A stretch of DNA of 64,000 nucleotides from Candidatus Phycosocius bacilliformis (GTDB taxonomy: Bacteria > Pseudomonadota > Alphaproteobacteria > Caulobacterales > Aquidulcibacteraceae). Of the stretch, positions 42,267 through 51,852 are shown one piece after another. The translations under genes and the position numbers were made by a program. Every line of letters begins with the position of its first letter. The stretch's first letter is position 1. Under the pieces are notes generated by a model, which worked only from the letters and a program-made list of their open reading frames with translations, was not told the DNA's origin and did no database searches. Location: contig NZ_BFBR01000001.1 in the NCBI RefSeq assembly GCF_003112735.1, positions 496,001 through 560,000 on the forward strand, given 5' to 3'.

Positions 42267-44459
42267 TTAATCCTCAGCAGGAAAGTCCAACGCGCCGCCG
42301 TCCATCAGATCGAGATAGGCGACTTCGGGACCAACCACATGCGAACCATTCAGGCGTATGGCTTCGTCGGAACCGCGTCGGGTGATTTGCAGCGTTCGGC
42401 GGTGTGGCAAATGTAGGCGCGCCGACGCAACCAAAGGCCGACCTAACGTGAACCTACCGCTTGCCGGTTCAACTGGATAAAAGCCGAGTGTTGCGAACAC
42501 ATACCACGCACTCATTTGGCCACAATCATCATTGCCAATGATGCCGTTTGGTTGGTCAGAATAAAATTCACGCGCGATCCGCGCAACCATCGCCGGTCCC
42601 TTACGGGGTCGGTCGGAATAGGCATAAAGCCATGCGATGTGATGGCTGGGCTCGTTTCCATGGGCATATTGACCAATCATCGCCTCTTGCCCCAAATGCT
42701 TGTTATCACCGAGGGATGGCAACGAAAAGAACACGTCCAGCCAATCACCCAATTCCGTCGGCCCACCAAGCAAAGCGGCAAATCCATCCGCATCATGCAG
42801 GGCCGGTGTGGCGGTATATTGCCAAGCATTGGCTTCGGTATAATCACCAGGATTATTCATCGGCGATGTTGGCACCAAGGGGTCAAAGGGCGTGCGCCAT
42901 GCTCCGGCCTGATCCTTGGCACGCATGGTCCGCGTGACGGGGTCAAACAACAAGCGATAGCCTTGGGAACGCTTAGCGAAACGTGCCGCGATATCCTCTT
43001 GTCCCAGCAACCGGGCCACCCGAACCACGGCATCATCGCCAATGCCGTATTCAAGGCTCTTGGACACAGCTTCGCCTGGGGCCAAATCGAACGGCACATA
43101 ACCCAATCGCTCGTAAGCCGTCCAATCACGCTGCGCCCATGCCGGCGCGTCGGGACGCGGCCGGGTCGAGGTCTCGACCATGGCCCTCAAGGCTTGCTGG
43201 TGATCAAATCCCTTGAAGCCCTTGACCATTGCATCAGCAATCACGGGCAAAGCAGGATTGCCAATCATCGTCCAGGTTTCCTGCCCCCAAGCAGTCCATA
43301 GCGGCAAATAGCCCTGCTGGTCATGATGCTCGAGTAAGGTTTGAACCATGCCATCCACGCGTTCCGGCGCGACAAGGGTTAGCAATGGGTGCACCCCGCG
43401 AAATGTGTCCCAGAGCGACAAAGTGCTATAATAATGTCCTGTTTTGGTGGCGATAATCTGTCCGCGCGGACCTCTAACCCGCCCATCTACGTCCGCAATA
43501 TCGCTGGGATGAATTAAGGTGCGATAGAGAGCGGAGTAAAAGATCCGCTTCTGACGCGCTCCCGCGCTGATCTCCACCCGGTCCAACAATTCTGACCAAG
43601 CCCGTCGCGCCGCTTGATGGACCGCCTCGAACCGCGGCGTGCCAAAAGCGGCCAGATTGGCCTTCGCCCCTGCGACATCAATTGTGGATAAAGCAATCCG
43701 AGCTTCCAAGGTTCGCGATGCGCCAAGGCCAAATTCCAACAATAGGCGGGGTGCCTTATCCCCTGGGCGAGGTGGCAGAGTTGTGATGCGACGAATGGGC
43801 CGATCAAACTGAACCACAAACGATGCTTGCCGCGTGACCCAATTCTTAGACCATATTGTGCCGCTAATCTCACCTCGGTCTGCTGCTTGTGCAACCTCGG
43901 AACGTTCAACGCGCGGCCCTTCGCCAAACAAGATGCCATGCTGGAGGTCCAGCAAAACTTGAGCACGTGTGCCTTTGAGGAAGCGGTAGCGTTGGATGGC
44001 TACGCGGGGCCCGGCGGTCAACTCCACCCGTACCTGATGGTCGGTCAATGTCACCGCATAATAGCCCGGACTGGCTTGTTCGCTTGCCTTGTCAAAGCCG
44101 CTGCGAAACTGAGTTGAACTTGAGGTCCAGCTTGTCCCGGCGCGGGGTTGCAGCAGCACATCGCCCAGCTCACCAATGCCTGCCCCGCTGATATGGGTAT
44201 TTGAAAAGCCCATGATCGAGCGCGCTTGATACTGATAGCCGCTGGAATAGCTCCAGCCCCTGTCTGCCATATCAGGACCAGGCGCTACCATCCCAAATGG
44301 CACAACTGCGCCCGGAAACACATGCCCTGTGCCATCAGTGCCAATAAAGGGGTCAACAAAATCAACCGGCTTGAGCGTACGGGCTTGAACTGTTGATCCC
44401 AGCGCGTGGAGGAGAAGGAGAAGCATGGACAAGGACCACGCACTGGCACGATGGATCAT
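42267..44459 (-). CDS. GH92-family alpha-mannosidase, secreted
   Basis: A 730-residue glycoside hydrolase family 92 enzyme. Family members are calcium-dependent exo-alpha-mannosidases acting on N-glycans and mannans. A signal peptide (MLLLLLHALGSTVQA) is followed by VDFVDPFIGTDGTGHVFPGA, the GH92 opening, FSNTHISGAG, then the catalytic (alpha/alpha)6 domain with YYSTLSLWDTFRGVHPLLTL, GNEPSHHIAWLY and NDDCGQMSAWYVFATLGFYPVEP. These are diagnostic. It is the last gene of a five-gene leftward operon, 2 bases after the esterase gene, and would act in the periplasm or outside the cell. Confidence 0.94.
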   Translation of the reverse strand: MIHRASAWSLSMLLLLLHALGSTVQARTLKPVDFVDPFIGTDGTGHVFPGAVVPFGMVAPGPDMADRGWSYSSGYQYQARSIMGFSNTHISGAGIGELGDVLLQPRAGTSWTSSSTQFRSGFDKASEQASPGYYAVTLTDHQVRVELTAGPRVAIQRYRFLKGTRAQVLLDLQHGILFGEGPRVERSEVAQAADRGEISGTIWSKNWVTRQASFVVQFDRPIRRITTLPPRPGDKAPRLLLEFGLGASRTLEARIALSTIDVAGAKANLAAFGTPRFEAVHQAARRAWSELLDRVEISAGARQKRIFYSALYRTLIHPSDIADVDGRVRGPRGQIIATKTGHYYSTLSLWDTFRGVHPLLTLVAPERVDGMVQTLLEHHDQQGYLPLWTAWGQETWTMIGNPALPVIADAMVKGFKGFDHQQALRAMVETSTRPRPDAPAWAQRDWTAYERLGYVPFDLAPGEAVSKSLEYGIGDDAVVRVARLLGQEDIAARFAKRSQGYRLLFDPVTRTMRAKDQAGAWRTPFDPLVPTSPMNNPGDYTEANAWQYTATPALHDADGFAALLGGPTELGDWLDVFFSLPSLGDNKHLGQEAMIGQYAHGNEPSHHIAWLYAYSDRPRKGPAMVARIAREFYSDQPNGIIGNDDCGQMSAWYVFATLGFYPVEPASGRFTLGRPLVASARLHLPHRRTLQITRRGSDEAIRLNGSHVVGPEVAYLDLMDGGALDFPAED

Positions 44460-44461
44460 GT

Positions 44462-45226
44462 TCAGTCTCTCCCCAAGAAAAACAAGAGTGACCTTTCAAG
44501 ATTGGTACGCCAATAATCCCAATCATGCCCACCGGGAAGTTCTTCATAGACATGGGAAATACCCGCGTCCTGAAGCGCCATATGCAACGCCCGATTGGCT
44601 GAGATAAAGATATCGTCGACACCACAATCAAAACGCAGGCGCGGCAAGGGTCCTGTGGCCATGCGAATGGCTGTCAAAACATCAAGATCGACGGGGGCTT
44701 GGCTCCAACCCGTTGCCGTTTCTTCGATAATCGCGGTGAGATGATGTTGATGGGTGGCAGAGGAATGACCACTCACTGCGGCAAAACGGTCTGGATATTT
44801 GGCTCCAAGCCGCAGCGCTGCAAAGCCGCCCATGGAAAGACCTGCCAGGAAATGTGGGGAGGTCGCTGTACAAGCCGACGTTAGCCGGGCAGCTAAAGCA
44901 GGCATTTCGTCGACAATCCAAGCCTCTGGATTGTGGTCTTGATGTGGAAGATAGCCCGAGCCGTCGCCCCACAAGCCATCAGAAGGCATTAAAACCAGAC
45001 AGGGTGGAATAGCCCCAACAGCGATCAGCCGTCTGATCGTGAGATGAGCCTGCCCTTTGGACGCCCAGGCCCAATGCGATCCATAGACGCCGTGCAGCAA
45101 AGTGACGATGGGTGCCTCGGAACATCCAGCGAGCTCGTCGGGAATATAGGCCGTAATGTCGCCACGGCGGCCCAGGGCCGAGCTTTTCACCGTGACCTGT
45201 ACGAGCCCCTCGGTCTGCACAGGCAT
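44462..45226 (-). CDS. Alpha/beta-hydrolase esterase (esterase D/EstA-like)
   Basis: A 254-residue putative esterase. It has a catalytic Ser131 in AGLSMGGFAALRLG, an Asp in DCGVDDIF and a His in PGGHDWDYW, the full triad, with an oxyanion segment TLLHGVYGSHWAW. Related proteins hydrolyse acyl groups, including acetyl or feruloyl esters on glycans, and S-formylglutathione. There is no signal peptide, so it should be cytoplasmic. The start is either ATG 45226 (used) or TTG 45253, which would overlap the upstream gene. Confidence 0.88.
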   Translation of the reverse strand: MPVQTEGLVQVTVKSSALGRRGDITAYIPDELAGCSEAPIVTLLHGVYGSHWAWASKGQAHLTIRRLIAVGAIPPCLVLMPSDGLWGDGSGYLPHQDHNPEAWIVDEMPALAARLTSACTATSPHFLAGLSMGGFAALRLGAKYPDRFAAVSGHSSATHQHHLTAIIEETATGWSQAPVDLDVLTAIRMATGPLPRLRFDCGVDDIFISANRALHMALQDAGISHVYEELPGGHDWDYWRTNLERSLLFFLGRD

Positions 45227-45236
45227 GGCGGCCTGC

Positions 45237-46394
45237 TCAAAGGTAGGGAACAAGATGCGCCCCCTCTTCGAAGACGACGACGCCTTTAGCAGTCCGCCCG
45301 CTTAACATATCGGAGATGGCCTCCCCAAGTTCGTCAAGAGCATAGGTGCGGGAAATCATGGCTGGCAAGTCGATGTCACCACAGGCGGCCCAGTCCATGA
45401 GGCGGGGGAAGTCGCGATCGGGATCGCAGCCTCCATAGAGCGGGGTGATATAGCGCTTATCCCACCAGAAATGCGGCATAATGGCTTCAACCGGACCATG
45501 CGCGCCGCTAACCTGAATGGCCGTACCGCCATTGCGAACAAGTCGTAACGGCACAAAGGCAAGGGCTGCCACACCCGTGGCTTCAAACGCAAAGTCCACA
45601 CCGCGCCCGAGAGTCAGGGTTTTGACCGCTTCGATTTTCTCATGATGGTCGACATCATCGGGATTGACCAAAATGGCGTCCGTCGCGCCGAACTGAACCG
45701 CGCGCGCAAGACTTTCAGGCCGAATGTCGAGGGCAATAATGCGCCCAGCGCGCGCAAGGCGCGCACCCTGAATTACTGACAAACCAACCCCGCCGCACCC
45801 AAGCACAGCCACGCTGTCGCCTGGCTTTGGTTGGGCAATATTGAGTACAGAACCGACCCCGGTCATCACGCCACAGCCCAGAATACAGGCCTGCTGCAAG
45901 GGAATGTCATGACGAATCTTGGTCACGGCCGCGCGCCGAACCAGCGTATAATCAGCGAAAGTACCCAGATTGAAGGCACGCTCAATGGATTTGCCACGCC
46001 ACAGCGTGTGCCCAATACCCGCACGGCTACTTCCATGAGCCACTGGATCAACCCCATGTGTGCGCTCACAGATATTGGCCTGACCTGCCTCGCAGCGGAC
46101 ACATTGGCCACAAGGTATAGCCCAGTTGAGAAGGACCGGGGTGCCCGGTGCCAAATCAGCCACCAGCGGCCCCACCGCTTCAACCCAACCCGCACCTTCA
46201 TGCCCAGCTACCAACGGACCATCCCAAGACAAAGAAGCATGATCGGTATGGCAGATGCCAGCCGCCCCCATGACGATGCGAACTTCATCGCCGATCGGCG
46301 GACGCACCTCGATCTGGTCCAAGACAAAGCCACCCTTGCCGTCGGTAATCGCTGCACGACCGATCCGGGGTTCAATGGACGCTCTTTCCGTCAT
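45237..46394 (-). CDS. Zinc-dependent alcohol dehydrogenase, MDR family
   Basis: A 385-residue medium-chain dehydrogenase. Catalytic zinc ligands are Cys48 (GICHTDHAS), His65/Glu66 (AGHEGAGWV) and a later Cys (LGCGVMTGVGSV). The structural zinc site is CGQCVRCEAGQANIC, and the NAD-binding motif is VLGCGGVGLSVIQGA. It resembles class III/aryl-alcohol dehydrogenases. It overlaps the dioxygenase-like gene by four bases and would oxidise an alcohol or reduce an aldehyde made in the same pathway; the substrate is not known. Confidence 0.9.
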   Translation of the reverse strand: MTERASIEPRIGRAAITDGKGGFVLDQIEVRPPIGDEVRIVMGAAGICHTDHASLSWDGPLVAGHEGAGWVEAVGPLVADLAPGTPVLLNWAIPCGQCVRCEAGQANICERTHGVDPVAHGSSRAGIGHTLWRGKSIERAFNLGTFADYTLVRRAAVTKIRHDIPLQQACILGCGVMTGVGSVLNIAQPKPGDSVAVLGCGGVGLSVIQGARLARAGRIIALDIRPESLARAVQFGATDAILVNPDDVDHHEKIEAVKTLTLGRGVDFAFEATGVAALAFVPLRLVRNGGTAIQVSGAHGPVEAIMPHFWWDKRYITPLYGGCDPDRDFPRLMDWAACGDIDLPAMISRTYALDELGEAISDMLSGRTAKGVVVFEEGAHLVPYL

Positions 46395-47221
46395 GTGGCG
46401 CGCTCAAAGATGATCGGATTTTTAGGTGTTGAGATCGGCTTCCCAATTTCTGCACCGGGGCACCAATGAGCCCAATCCGCCTCCTGCATGCCATTGGTTG
46501 GGGCTTGCAGCACCATATCGATATCCATGTAGATGATCGTCATCACGCTGCGCGGGGTTAAGGACGTATTGGCCCCGGCCTTGTGGAAGGTCCATCCGAG
46601 ATGAAAGCTGACATCACCCAGATCGAATGGCTTTTGAATGAAGTCAAATTGCCGGGCCTCCATCATGGCAGTGATGGCCGCCTCGCTCTCGTCCGAGATG
46701 CCAAGGTCGCGACCAAAAGCCTCATGCTGACTGCCCGCGTAAAAGCTTAGCGGTCCCATGTCGAGCGGAACCGCCTGCAGGGGAACCCATGCCGTGACCG
46801 TGCGATCACTCGCCAAGGGCCAGTAGTATTGATCTGCGTGGGCGGGCGTTATGCCACCGCCGGGCTCTTTGTAGAGAGATTGGTCGTGATAGAGGCGCAC
46901 GCCCCGCACATTTAGCAAATCCGCTGCCAGTCTTCCCAAGGTTTTGCCCAGGACAAAAGCCTTTACGCGCTCACTTTGCTCCCAGAGGTTCATGACTTGG
47001 AGGAAAGCTCTGTCATAGGTGGTGCGATCTTCCAAAGGCTTGGTCTGGGTCGACAATTCAATGGTCAATCTCGTGATGTCGCGACCATAGTCAGCCAAGA
47101 CATCTGGAGGGAGCACGGACTTAAGATGGATGTACCCATCCTGCCCAAATTGTCGCTTTTGCGCTGCGGTCAAAGCATAGGGTCGATCCAAAACGGATAC
47201 GGGCTCGAGCAATGTCGTCAT
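46391..47221 (-). CDS. Phytanoyl-CoA dioxygenase (PhyH) family protein
   Basis: A 276-residue Fe(II)/2-oxoglutarate-dependent oxygenase of the PhyH family. The jelly-roll metal site is visible as HADQYYW (His-x-Asp) and a distal His in FHLGWTFHKAG, followed by RSVMTIIYMDID with the 2-oxoglutarate-binding Arg. Family members hydroxylate diverse small molecules, including phytanoyl-CoA, ectoine and secondary metabolites. In a phototroph a phytol-derived substrate is attractive but unproven. It lies 11 bases after the GH13 gene and is coupled to the dehydrogenase. Confidence 0.88.
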   Translation of the reverse strand: MTTLLEPVSVLDRPYALTAAQKRQFGQDGYIHLKSVLPPDVLADYGRDITRLTIELSTQTKPLEDRTTYDRAFLQVMNLWEQSERVKAFVLGKTLGRLAADLLNVRGVRLYHDQSLYKEPGGGITPAHADQYYWPLASDRTVTAWVPLQAVPLDMGPLSFYAGSQHEAFGRDLGISDESEAAITAMMEARQFDFIQKPFDLGDVSFHLGWTFHKAGANTSLTPRSVMTIIYMDIDMVLQAPTNGMQEADWAHWCPGAEIGKPISTPKNPIIFERAT

Positions 47222-47232
47222 GACAGGTGTCC

Positions 47233-48840
47233 TTATAGAGGTGAAACCGGCAGAGAGAGGATGAAAGCTGACACAGGCCCAAGACTGATGGCATGAGGCG
47301 TGATGCGGACTGCCCCGACGCTGATTTGAGGCTGTATGTCCGCTGGCAGCGACATATCGAGGCGATGCAATACCCCCGAGAAATTAAAGCCCGCCAGACA
47401 AGCACCATCCCCATGCACGCGCCGGAAAATCAGGCAAGCATCGTCCTCGTAAACCAGAGTGAAGTCGCCCAAACGCAGCGCCGGGCTAGCTTGCCGAAAG
47501 GCGATGACCCTGCGGGCATGGGATAAAACAGATCCTTGACGGCTATCTTGCTGATCACGGCTGAGATCACGATGGGCTGGAATTACTGGCAGCCAAGGTG
47601 TTTGAGTCGAAAAGCCCTGGTAGGGATCGTCACGGGTCCAGGGCATGATGGTCCGGCAGCCATCGCGGCCGGGGTTAGCGGGCCAATTGGCTTTCCCAAG
47701 GGGGTCAACTATGTCCTCAAATGCCAGATCGGCTTGGGTTAAGCCTAATTCTTCCCCTTGATAGAGGAAAATTGTTCCCCGTAGTGCGGCCAGTAAGGTC
47801 AACCCAAACCGAGCAATCTGGTCGGGCGGGGCGCTTAGCGCCCATCGGCTTGCTACCCGGATACAGTCGTGATTGCTCAAAGCCCATGATGGCCAAGCCG
47901 CTGTGCCGACCCCTTCGCACCAAGCCTGCATGGCCTGACGAAAGTGCGCCGGATCGCACCGGTCACTCAGAAGCTCAAACGAGTAAGCGGTATGGAGCCG
48001 CTGATCCCCGGCTGTATAGTCAATCATACGGGCTAGGTTATCGTCAGAGCCAATCTCCCCAACTGCGAACCGTCCTGGATATTGGTTCAACACGTCACGG
48101 ATACGGCCCAAGAAAGCTAAATTCTCGGGCTGGCAGATATTGTAAATATGACGTTGCATGGTCGCTGGCGTATCACCCGGCTTGGGTGGATTGTCGCGCA
48201 GGGCTTTGTCGTGGAAATAATAATTCACGGTGTCGAGCCGAAAACCATCCACGCCGCGATCCAACCAGAAGCGGGCAATATCAAGAATTGCACTTTGAAC
48301 CTGGGGGCAATGAAAATTGAGGTCCGGCATCTGCGGCAGGAAGTTATGCAGATAATACTGCCCGCGCCGGGGTTCCCATGTCCAAGTTCCACCGCCCATC
48401 CAGCTTTGCCAATTGGTCGGGCATGATCCATCTGGTCGGGGGTCGGCCCAGACATACCAGTCCGCACGCGGATTGGTGCGATCCTGGCGGCTTTCTTGAA
48501 ACCAGGCGTGCTCAATCGCTGTATGGGACCACACTTGGTCGATGATAACTTTCAGGCCCAAATCATGGGCGCGCCGGACCAGGGCATCAAAGTCATTGAG
48601 TGTGCCGAACAAGGGATCAATCGCACAGTGATCGCTGACATCATAGCCGAAATCGCGCTGAGGCGAGGCAAACACAGGTGATAACCAAATCCCGTCGACG
48701 CCCAGTCCGGCGATATAATCCAAGCGGGCGGTTATGCCAGGCAAGTCACCGACACCATCGCCGTTGGAATCGGCAAAGCTGCGCGGGTAAATCTGATACA
48801 GGGTAGCCCCGCGCCACCACTGTGTTGCCGAAGATTCCAT
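47233..48840 (-). CDS. GH13-family alpha-glucosidase / oligo-1,6-glucosidase
   Basis: A 535-residue alpha-amylase-family enzyme hydrolysing terminal alpha-glucosidic bonds of maltose- or isomaltose-type sugars. It has YQIYPRSFADSNGDGVGDLPG at the start, region I IIDQVWSHT, nucleophile Asp in DGFRLDTVNYYF, acid Glu in FAVGEIGSDDN and SNHD as the fourth conserved region. It lacks a signal peptide, so it is cytoplasmic. It leads the five-gene operon that ends with the GH92 mannosidase. Confidence 0.93.
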   Translation of the reverse strand: MESSATQWWRGATLYQIYPRSFADSNGDGVGDLPGITARLDYIAGLGVDGIWLSPVFASPQRDFGYDVSDHCAIDPLFGTLNDFDALVRRAHDLGLKVIIDQVWSHTAIEHAWFQESRQDRTNPRADWYVWADPRPDGSCPTNWQSWMGGGTWTWEPRRGQYYLHNFLPQMPDLNFHCPQVQSAILDIARFWLDRGVDGFRLDTVNYYFHDKALRDNPPKPGDTPATMQRHIYNICQPENLAFLGRIRDVLNQYPGRFAVGEIGSDDNLARMIDYTAGDQRLHTAYSFELLSDRCDPAHFRQAMQAWCEGVGTAAWPSWALSNHDCIRVASRWALSAPPDQIARFGLTLLAALRGTIFLYQGEELGLTQADLAFEDIVDPLGKANWPANPGRDGCRTIMPWTRDDPYQGFSTQTPWLPVIPAHRDLSRDQQDSRQGSVLSHARRVIAFRQASPALRLGDFTLVYEDDACLIFRRVHGDGACLAGFNFSGVLHRLDMSLPADIQPQISVGAVRITPHAISLGPVSAFILSLPVSPL

Positions 48841-49148
48841 GACTCGCCGTCGTTTGGCTGGCTGAAACTCAATAATTGATTGGTCTGTAGTCTATCGAGC
48901 CAAGGCCATGGTCGGGATAGTTGATGCCATCACAAAGCTTGCGAAAAACTATCGTGATCTTACACGCCAAAGCTAAGGCCGCCCGTCGTTGGGCACCCCC
49001 TTCCCTGAAAGCATGCCCATTTTTTAGGCCCAAGCGCCCAAAGTTGCGCATGTTTTCGCACCAATGGCAGGGACAAAGCGAAAAGTTAATTTCACTAACG
49101 ATTGTTATACGATTTCTACATCTTTCTATGGTGTGAACGTGGGAGCTA
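48841..49148. other. 308-bp intergenic region between GH13 and tadG-like genes
   Basis: A divergent promoter region, AT-rich close to 49090-49130. No exact operator motif was recognised. The sequence just upstream of the tadG-like gene has a short GGGAGC at 49141, very close to the TTG start. Confidence 0.4.
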
Positions 49149-50417
49149 TTGAAAAATTGGTTAGGAATTGCCGTGATTTGGCAGCGCAAGCATCACAATC
49201 GTCAGGCTGAGCGGGGAAATCTTGCCCTGATCACCGGGCTTGCGGCCATTCCTTTGTCTGTAATTGTCGTCATTGTTGTGGAAATGGCCGCTTTGGCCAA
49301 TGAAAAAGCGTTGATGCAAGCGGCAGTGGATTCGGCTGCGCTGGCAGGGGCCCGCGAACTCTCTATCGCCGGCAGCAGCGCTCGTAATCCGTCTGAATTT
49401 GCTGCAAACTTTGCTTTCGAACAGGTGGCCGAACTGTCGCCGCGTATCCGCATGCGCTTTTCAGCCAGGCAAAATCCGAATGGTACGTTCGAAGTTATTG
49501 GGGAAGGCGTTCGCGGCTCATTCTTTGGAAATCTGGTGCCGCCAGGCGGCTTTGTCATCAATGTGCGCGCTATTGCCGAGACATTGAACCAGCAACCAAT
49601 GTGCGTGTTGGCCATGCCAAAGATGAATGGCGACCTTCTTCGCGGTCTCCGCGCCCAATCAAACAGCAATATCGTTGCCAACAATTGTTTGGTCCACGCC
49701 AATGGCAATATAGTGACAGCAGGCGCAGCCCGGATTGTCGCCGGGACTATTCAAGCGACGCAAACGGCAAGTGGAACCGGCTACTCGCCAACTGCAAACA
49801 GCGGCGCGTTGGCGATCGGTGACCCATTCAGCAGCCGCCGAATTGAACGGGAAGATGCCTGCGAGAACAGCGAGGCCGACAAAACCTATAGCGGCACGAC
49901 CACTGCAACGCTGACCGCCGGGGTGCATGAGGGTGGCATTACAGTAACCGGGAATGCCAAACTGGTTCTGGCACCGGGCGAACATTATTTCTGTGAGGAT
50001 CTGGTTCTGAGCGGCTCTGGCATCCTAACCGGTGATAATGTCGTTTTGATCTTTGATGATGACTCGCTTCAAGCGACAGGCAATTCGCAAATTTCGCTTA
50101 CCGGCCGAACCACGGGAGATTGGGCGGGCTTCTTGATGGTCGCTACGCGCGACACTGACGACACCATGCTGATTTCGTCGGCATTTGTCGACAAACTCTT
50201 GGGCACAATCTACCTGCCCAATGCGCCATTGGTCGTAAATGCAACCGGCACGGTTGCTGAAGACTCAAAATGGAGCGTGATTGTCGCCCGCAGGATCGAA
50301 ATGGATCGCAACGCGCGCCTGGTAATCAACACTGATTATGCCGGATCGGGTGTGCCAGTGCCGATGGGCGTTGGCAATAATCTTCCCAATAACTCACCAA
50401 CCCGACTACGGCAGTAG
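49149..50417 (+). CDS. TadG-like Flp pilus assembly protein (orphan)
   Basis: A 422-residue protein with the TadE/TadG-type N-terminus: a short cytoplasmic lead, then a membrane helix (LALITGLAAIPLSVIVVIVVEMAALANEK, about 25-52) and AVDSAALAGARELS, the TadG-like signature after the helix. The long C-terminal part (about 180-400) has repeated short beta strands (VTGNAKLVLAPGEHYFCEDLVLSG, GDNVVLIFDDDSLQATG) like a beta-helix. No other tad or cpa pilus genes are nearby. The TTG start is uncertain; GTG at 49173 is an alternative. Confidence 0.82.
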   Translation: MKNWLGIAVIWQRKHHNRQAERGNLALITGLAAIPLSVIVVIVVEMAALANEKALMQAAVDSAALAGARELSIAGSSARNPSEFAANFAFEQVAELSPRIRMRFSARQNPNGTFEVIGEGVRGSFFGNLVPPGGFVINVRAIAETLNQQPMCVLAMPKMNGDLLRGLRAQSNSNIVANNCLVHANGNIVTAGAARIVAGTIQATQTASGTGYSPTANSGALAIGDPFSSRRIEREDACENSEADKTYSGTTTATLTAGVHEGGITVTGNAKLVLAPGEHYFCEDLVLSGSGILTGDNVVLIFDDDSLQATGNSQISLTGRTTGDWAGFLMVATRDTDDTMLISSAFVDKLLGTIYLPNAPLVVNATGTVAEDSKWSVIVARRIEMDRNARLVINTDYAGSGVPVPMGVGNNLPNNSPTRLRQ

Positions 50418-50716
50418 CGTCCACCCATTAAAGGTGGCTTTTCAGCTTTTTTACAAGCTGAGCGAGGTGCGAGATAAAGGTGCGCCTTGGTATGGGGGTC
50501 GACTGAATACATTCGATTTAAACGCCAAATTTTGTAGTGAAAAAACATTAACTTTGATCGTCCGATTCTTTGCTTTTTGCGGCGCAATACTCAGCTTATA
50601 GGGACATTCTCCCTGAATTCATTTCAATTTTAGCAAATCGCTTAGGCGGAACTTTATGCTCTCTCCTTAAAAAAGCACGGTCGGAATTGCGGCGCGCGTG
50701 TGGGGAAAGTCTATCC
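50418..50716. other. 299-bp intergenic region
   Basis: AT-rich sequence with no recognised gene, likely containing a promoter for the following hypothetical protein. The downstream frame is open back to 50570, but this part looks untranslated. Confidence 0.4.
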
Positions 50717-51835
50717 ATGTCGGGGATCAGGAATCTGGCTGCGCTAGCCACGACAGGATCGACAAGCCGTGTGCTGAACCTGAATCTGGTCGCTAAGCGC
50801 TATCGCGACGACCCGATGCGCAAACAAGCCCCCCTATTCGTCGATGATCTGTTGAACCGATCGATTTTGGTAAAGCACCGTCTGCGGCGGGATGAAGCAT
50901 ATCTGTTGCCCGGTTCGACCACAGTGGCCACTAAAATCATCTTCCCACTCGATTTTGATGATCTCGAGCTGGGCGGTCGATCGATCTTTGTGAATCAGAA
51001 GGGCTATCGACAGGCCATTTGCGACCTTGTCGGTTATCGCGAGTTGGAACTAGAGCGGGATTTTGCGGTCCTGAGCATGCTCAACGATTTGCCATCGCTG
51101 GACCCTTTTCTGGTTCGCGAGCAATTGCGCCGCAATCACCACCAACCGGCTGAATGCTATTTTACCATCTCGCCGGCTGATACGTCGCGCATGCAGAGCT
51201 TCACCACAGCCGAGATGGCTCCGCTGATCCGCATGGCATTTGACAATGGTGGACGTGGTGGCGGGGCCGGTATGGTGTCGAAACTGGCAGATGCACTTCT
51301 GTCTGCCAATGCCGATACACGTTTGGACCCGCTGCGCGAAACCTTGGGCCTTCATGGCGACCAGTTCACCCAAGGCATCTTCAGCTGGAAGGGCTTTATC
51401 TATTACAAATGGCAATTCTCCGAAATGGTCCAAGGCCTGATCCGCGTCACGCAGGAAATGGACCAGATCAAGCCGGCTGGTCGGGGAGACCAGACCTCGC
51501 GGGAGGAAATCCGCCAGCTAAAGACCTCAATCCGCAAACGAATCCGAGAAGCTGCCCGCAATTGTAGCCGGGTTCTGGCCTTGTATGATGATGCGTTTGC
51601 CGATCTGGTACAGCGCGGCAATACAGCAGCTTTTCGCCGCTTTCTCTTGGAAGCGCCGTTGTTTTTCCTCGATCTTGGCCACTCTATGGGTGTGATTTCA
51701 CATATCATCTCGTTCTGGAATTATCGCTTCAGACGGGGCGCAGACGAGACGCCATCGGCCGATGAATTGCGCGATATTCTGATCGAGTTTGAAACCGGCC
51801 TGGCCCCACGCCAAATATCAGGTCAGGCTTGGTAG
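50717..51835 (+). CDS. Conserved hypothetical protein, about 372 residues
   Basis: I do not recognise a family. The protein is soluble, rich in Arg and Leu, with no signal or membrane segment. Visible features are SRVLNLNLVAKRYRDDPMR, KIIFPLDFDDLELGGRSIFV, a long helical part with IRKRIREAARNCSRVLALYDD, and a terminal FFLDLGHSMGVISHIISFW stretch. The ATG at 50717 follows GGGGAAAG at good spacing. It is convergent with maeB, 17 bases away, and has no functional neighbour. Confidence 0.75.
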   Translation: MSGIRNLAALATTGSTSRVLNLNLVAKRYRDDPMRKQAPLFVDDLLNRSILVKHRLRRDEAYLLPGSTTVATKIIFPLDFDDLELGGRSIFVNQKGYRQAICDLVGYRELELERDFAVLSMLNDLPSLDPFLVREQLRRNHHQPAECYFTISPADTSRMQSFTTAEMAPLIRMAFDNGGRGGGAGMVSKLADALLSANADTRLDPLRETLGLHGDQFTQGIFSWKGFIYYKWQFSEMVQGLIRVTQEMDQIKPAGRGDQTSREEIRQLKTSIRKRIREAARNCSRVLALYDDAFADLVQRGNTAAFRRFLLEAPLFFLDLGHSMGVISHIISFWNYRFRRGADETPSADELRDILIEFETGLAPRQISGQAW

Positions 51836-51852
51836 CCAAAGATTGGACCGTT

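Noticed and set aside
49095-49112. CtrA-like site (TTAA-N7-TTAAC) upstream of the tadG-like gene
   Set aside because: The sequence near GTTAATTTCACTAAC has the wrong spacing and an incomplete second half.
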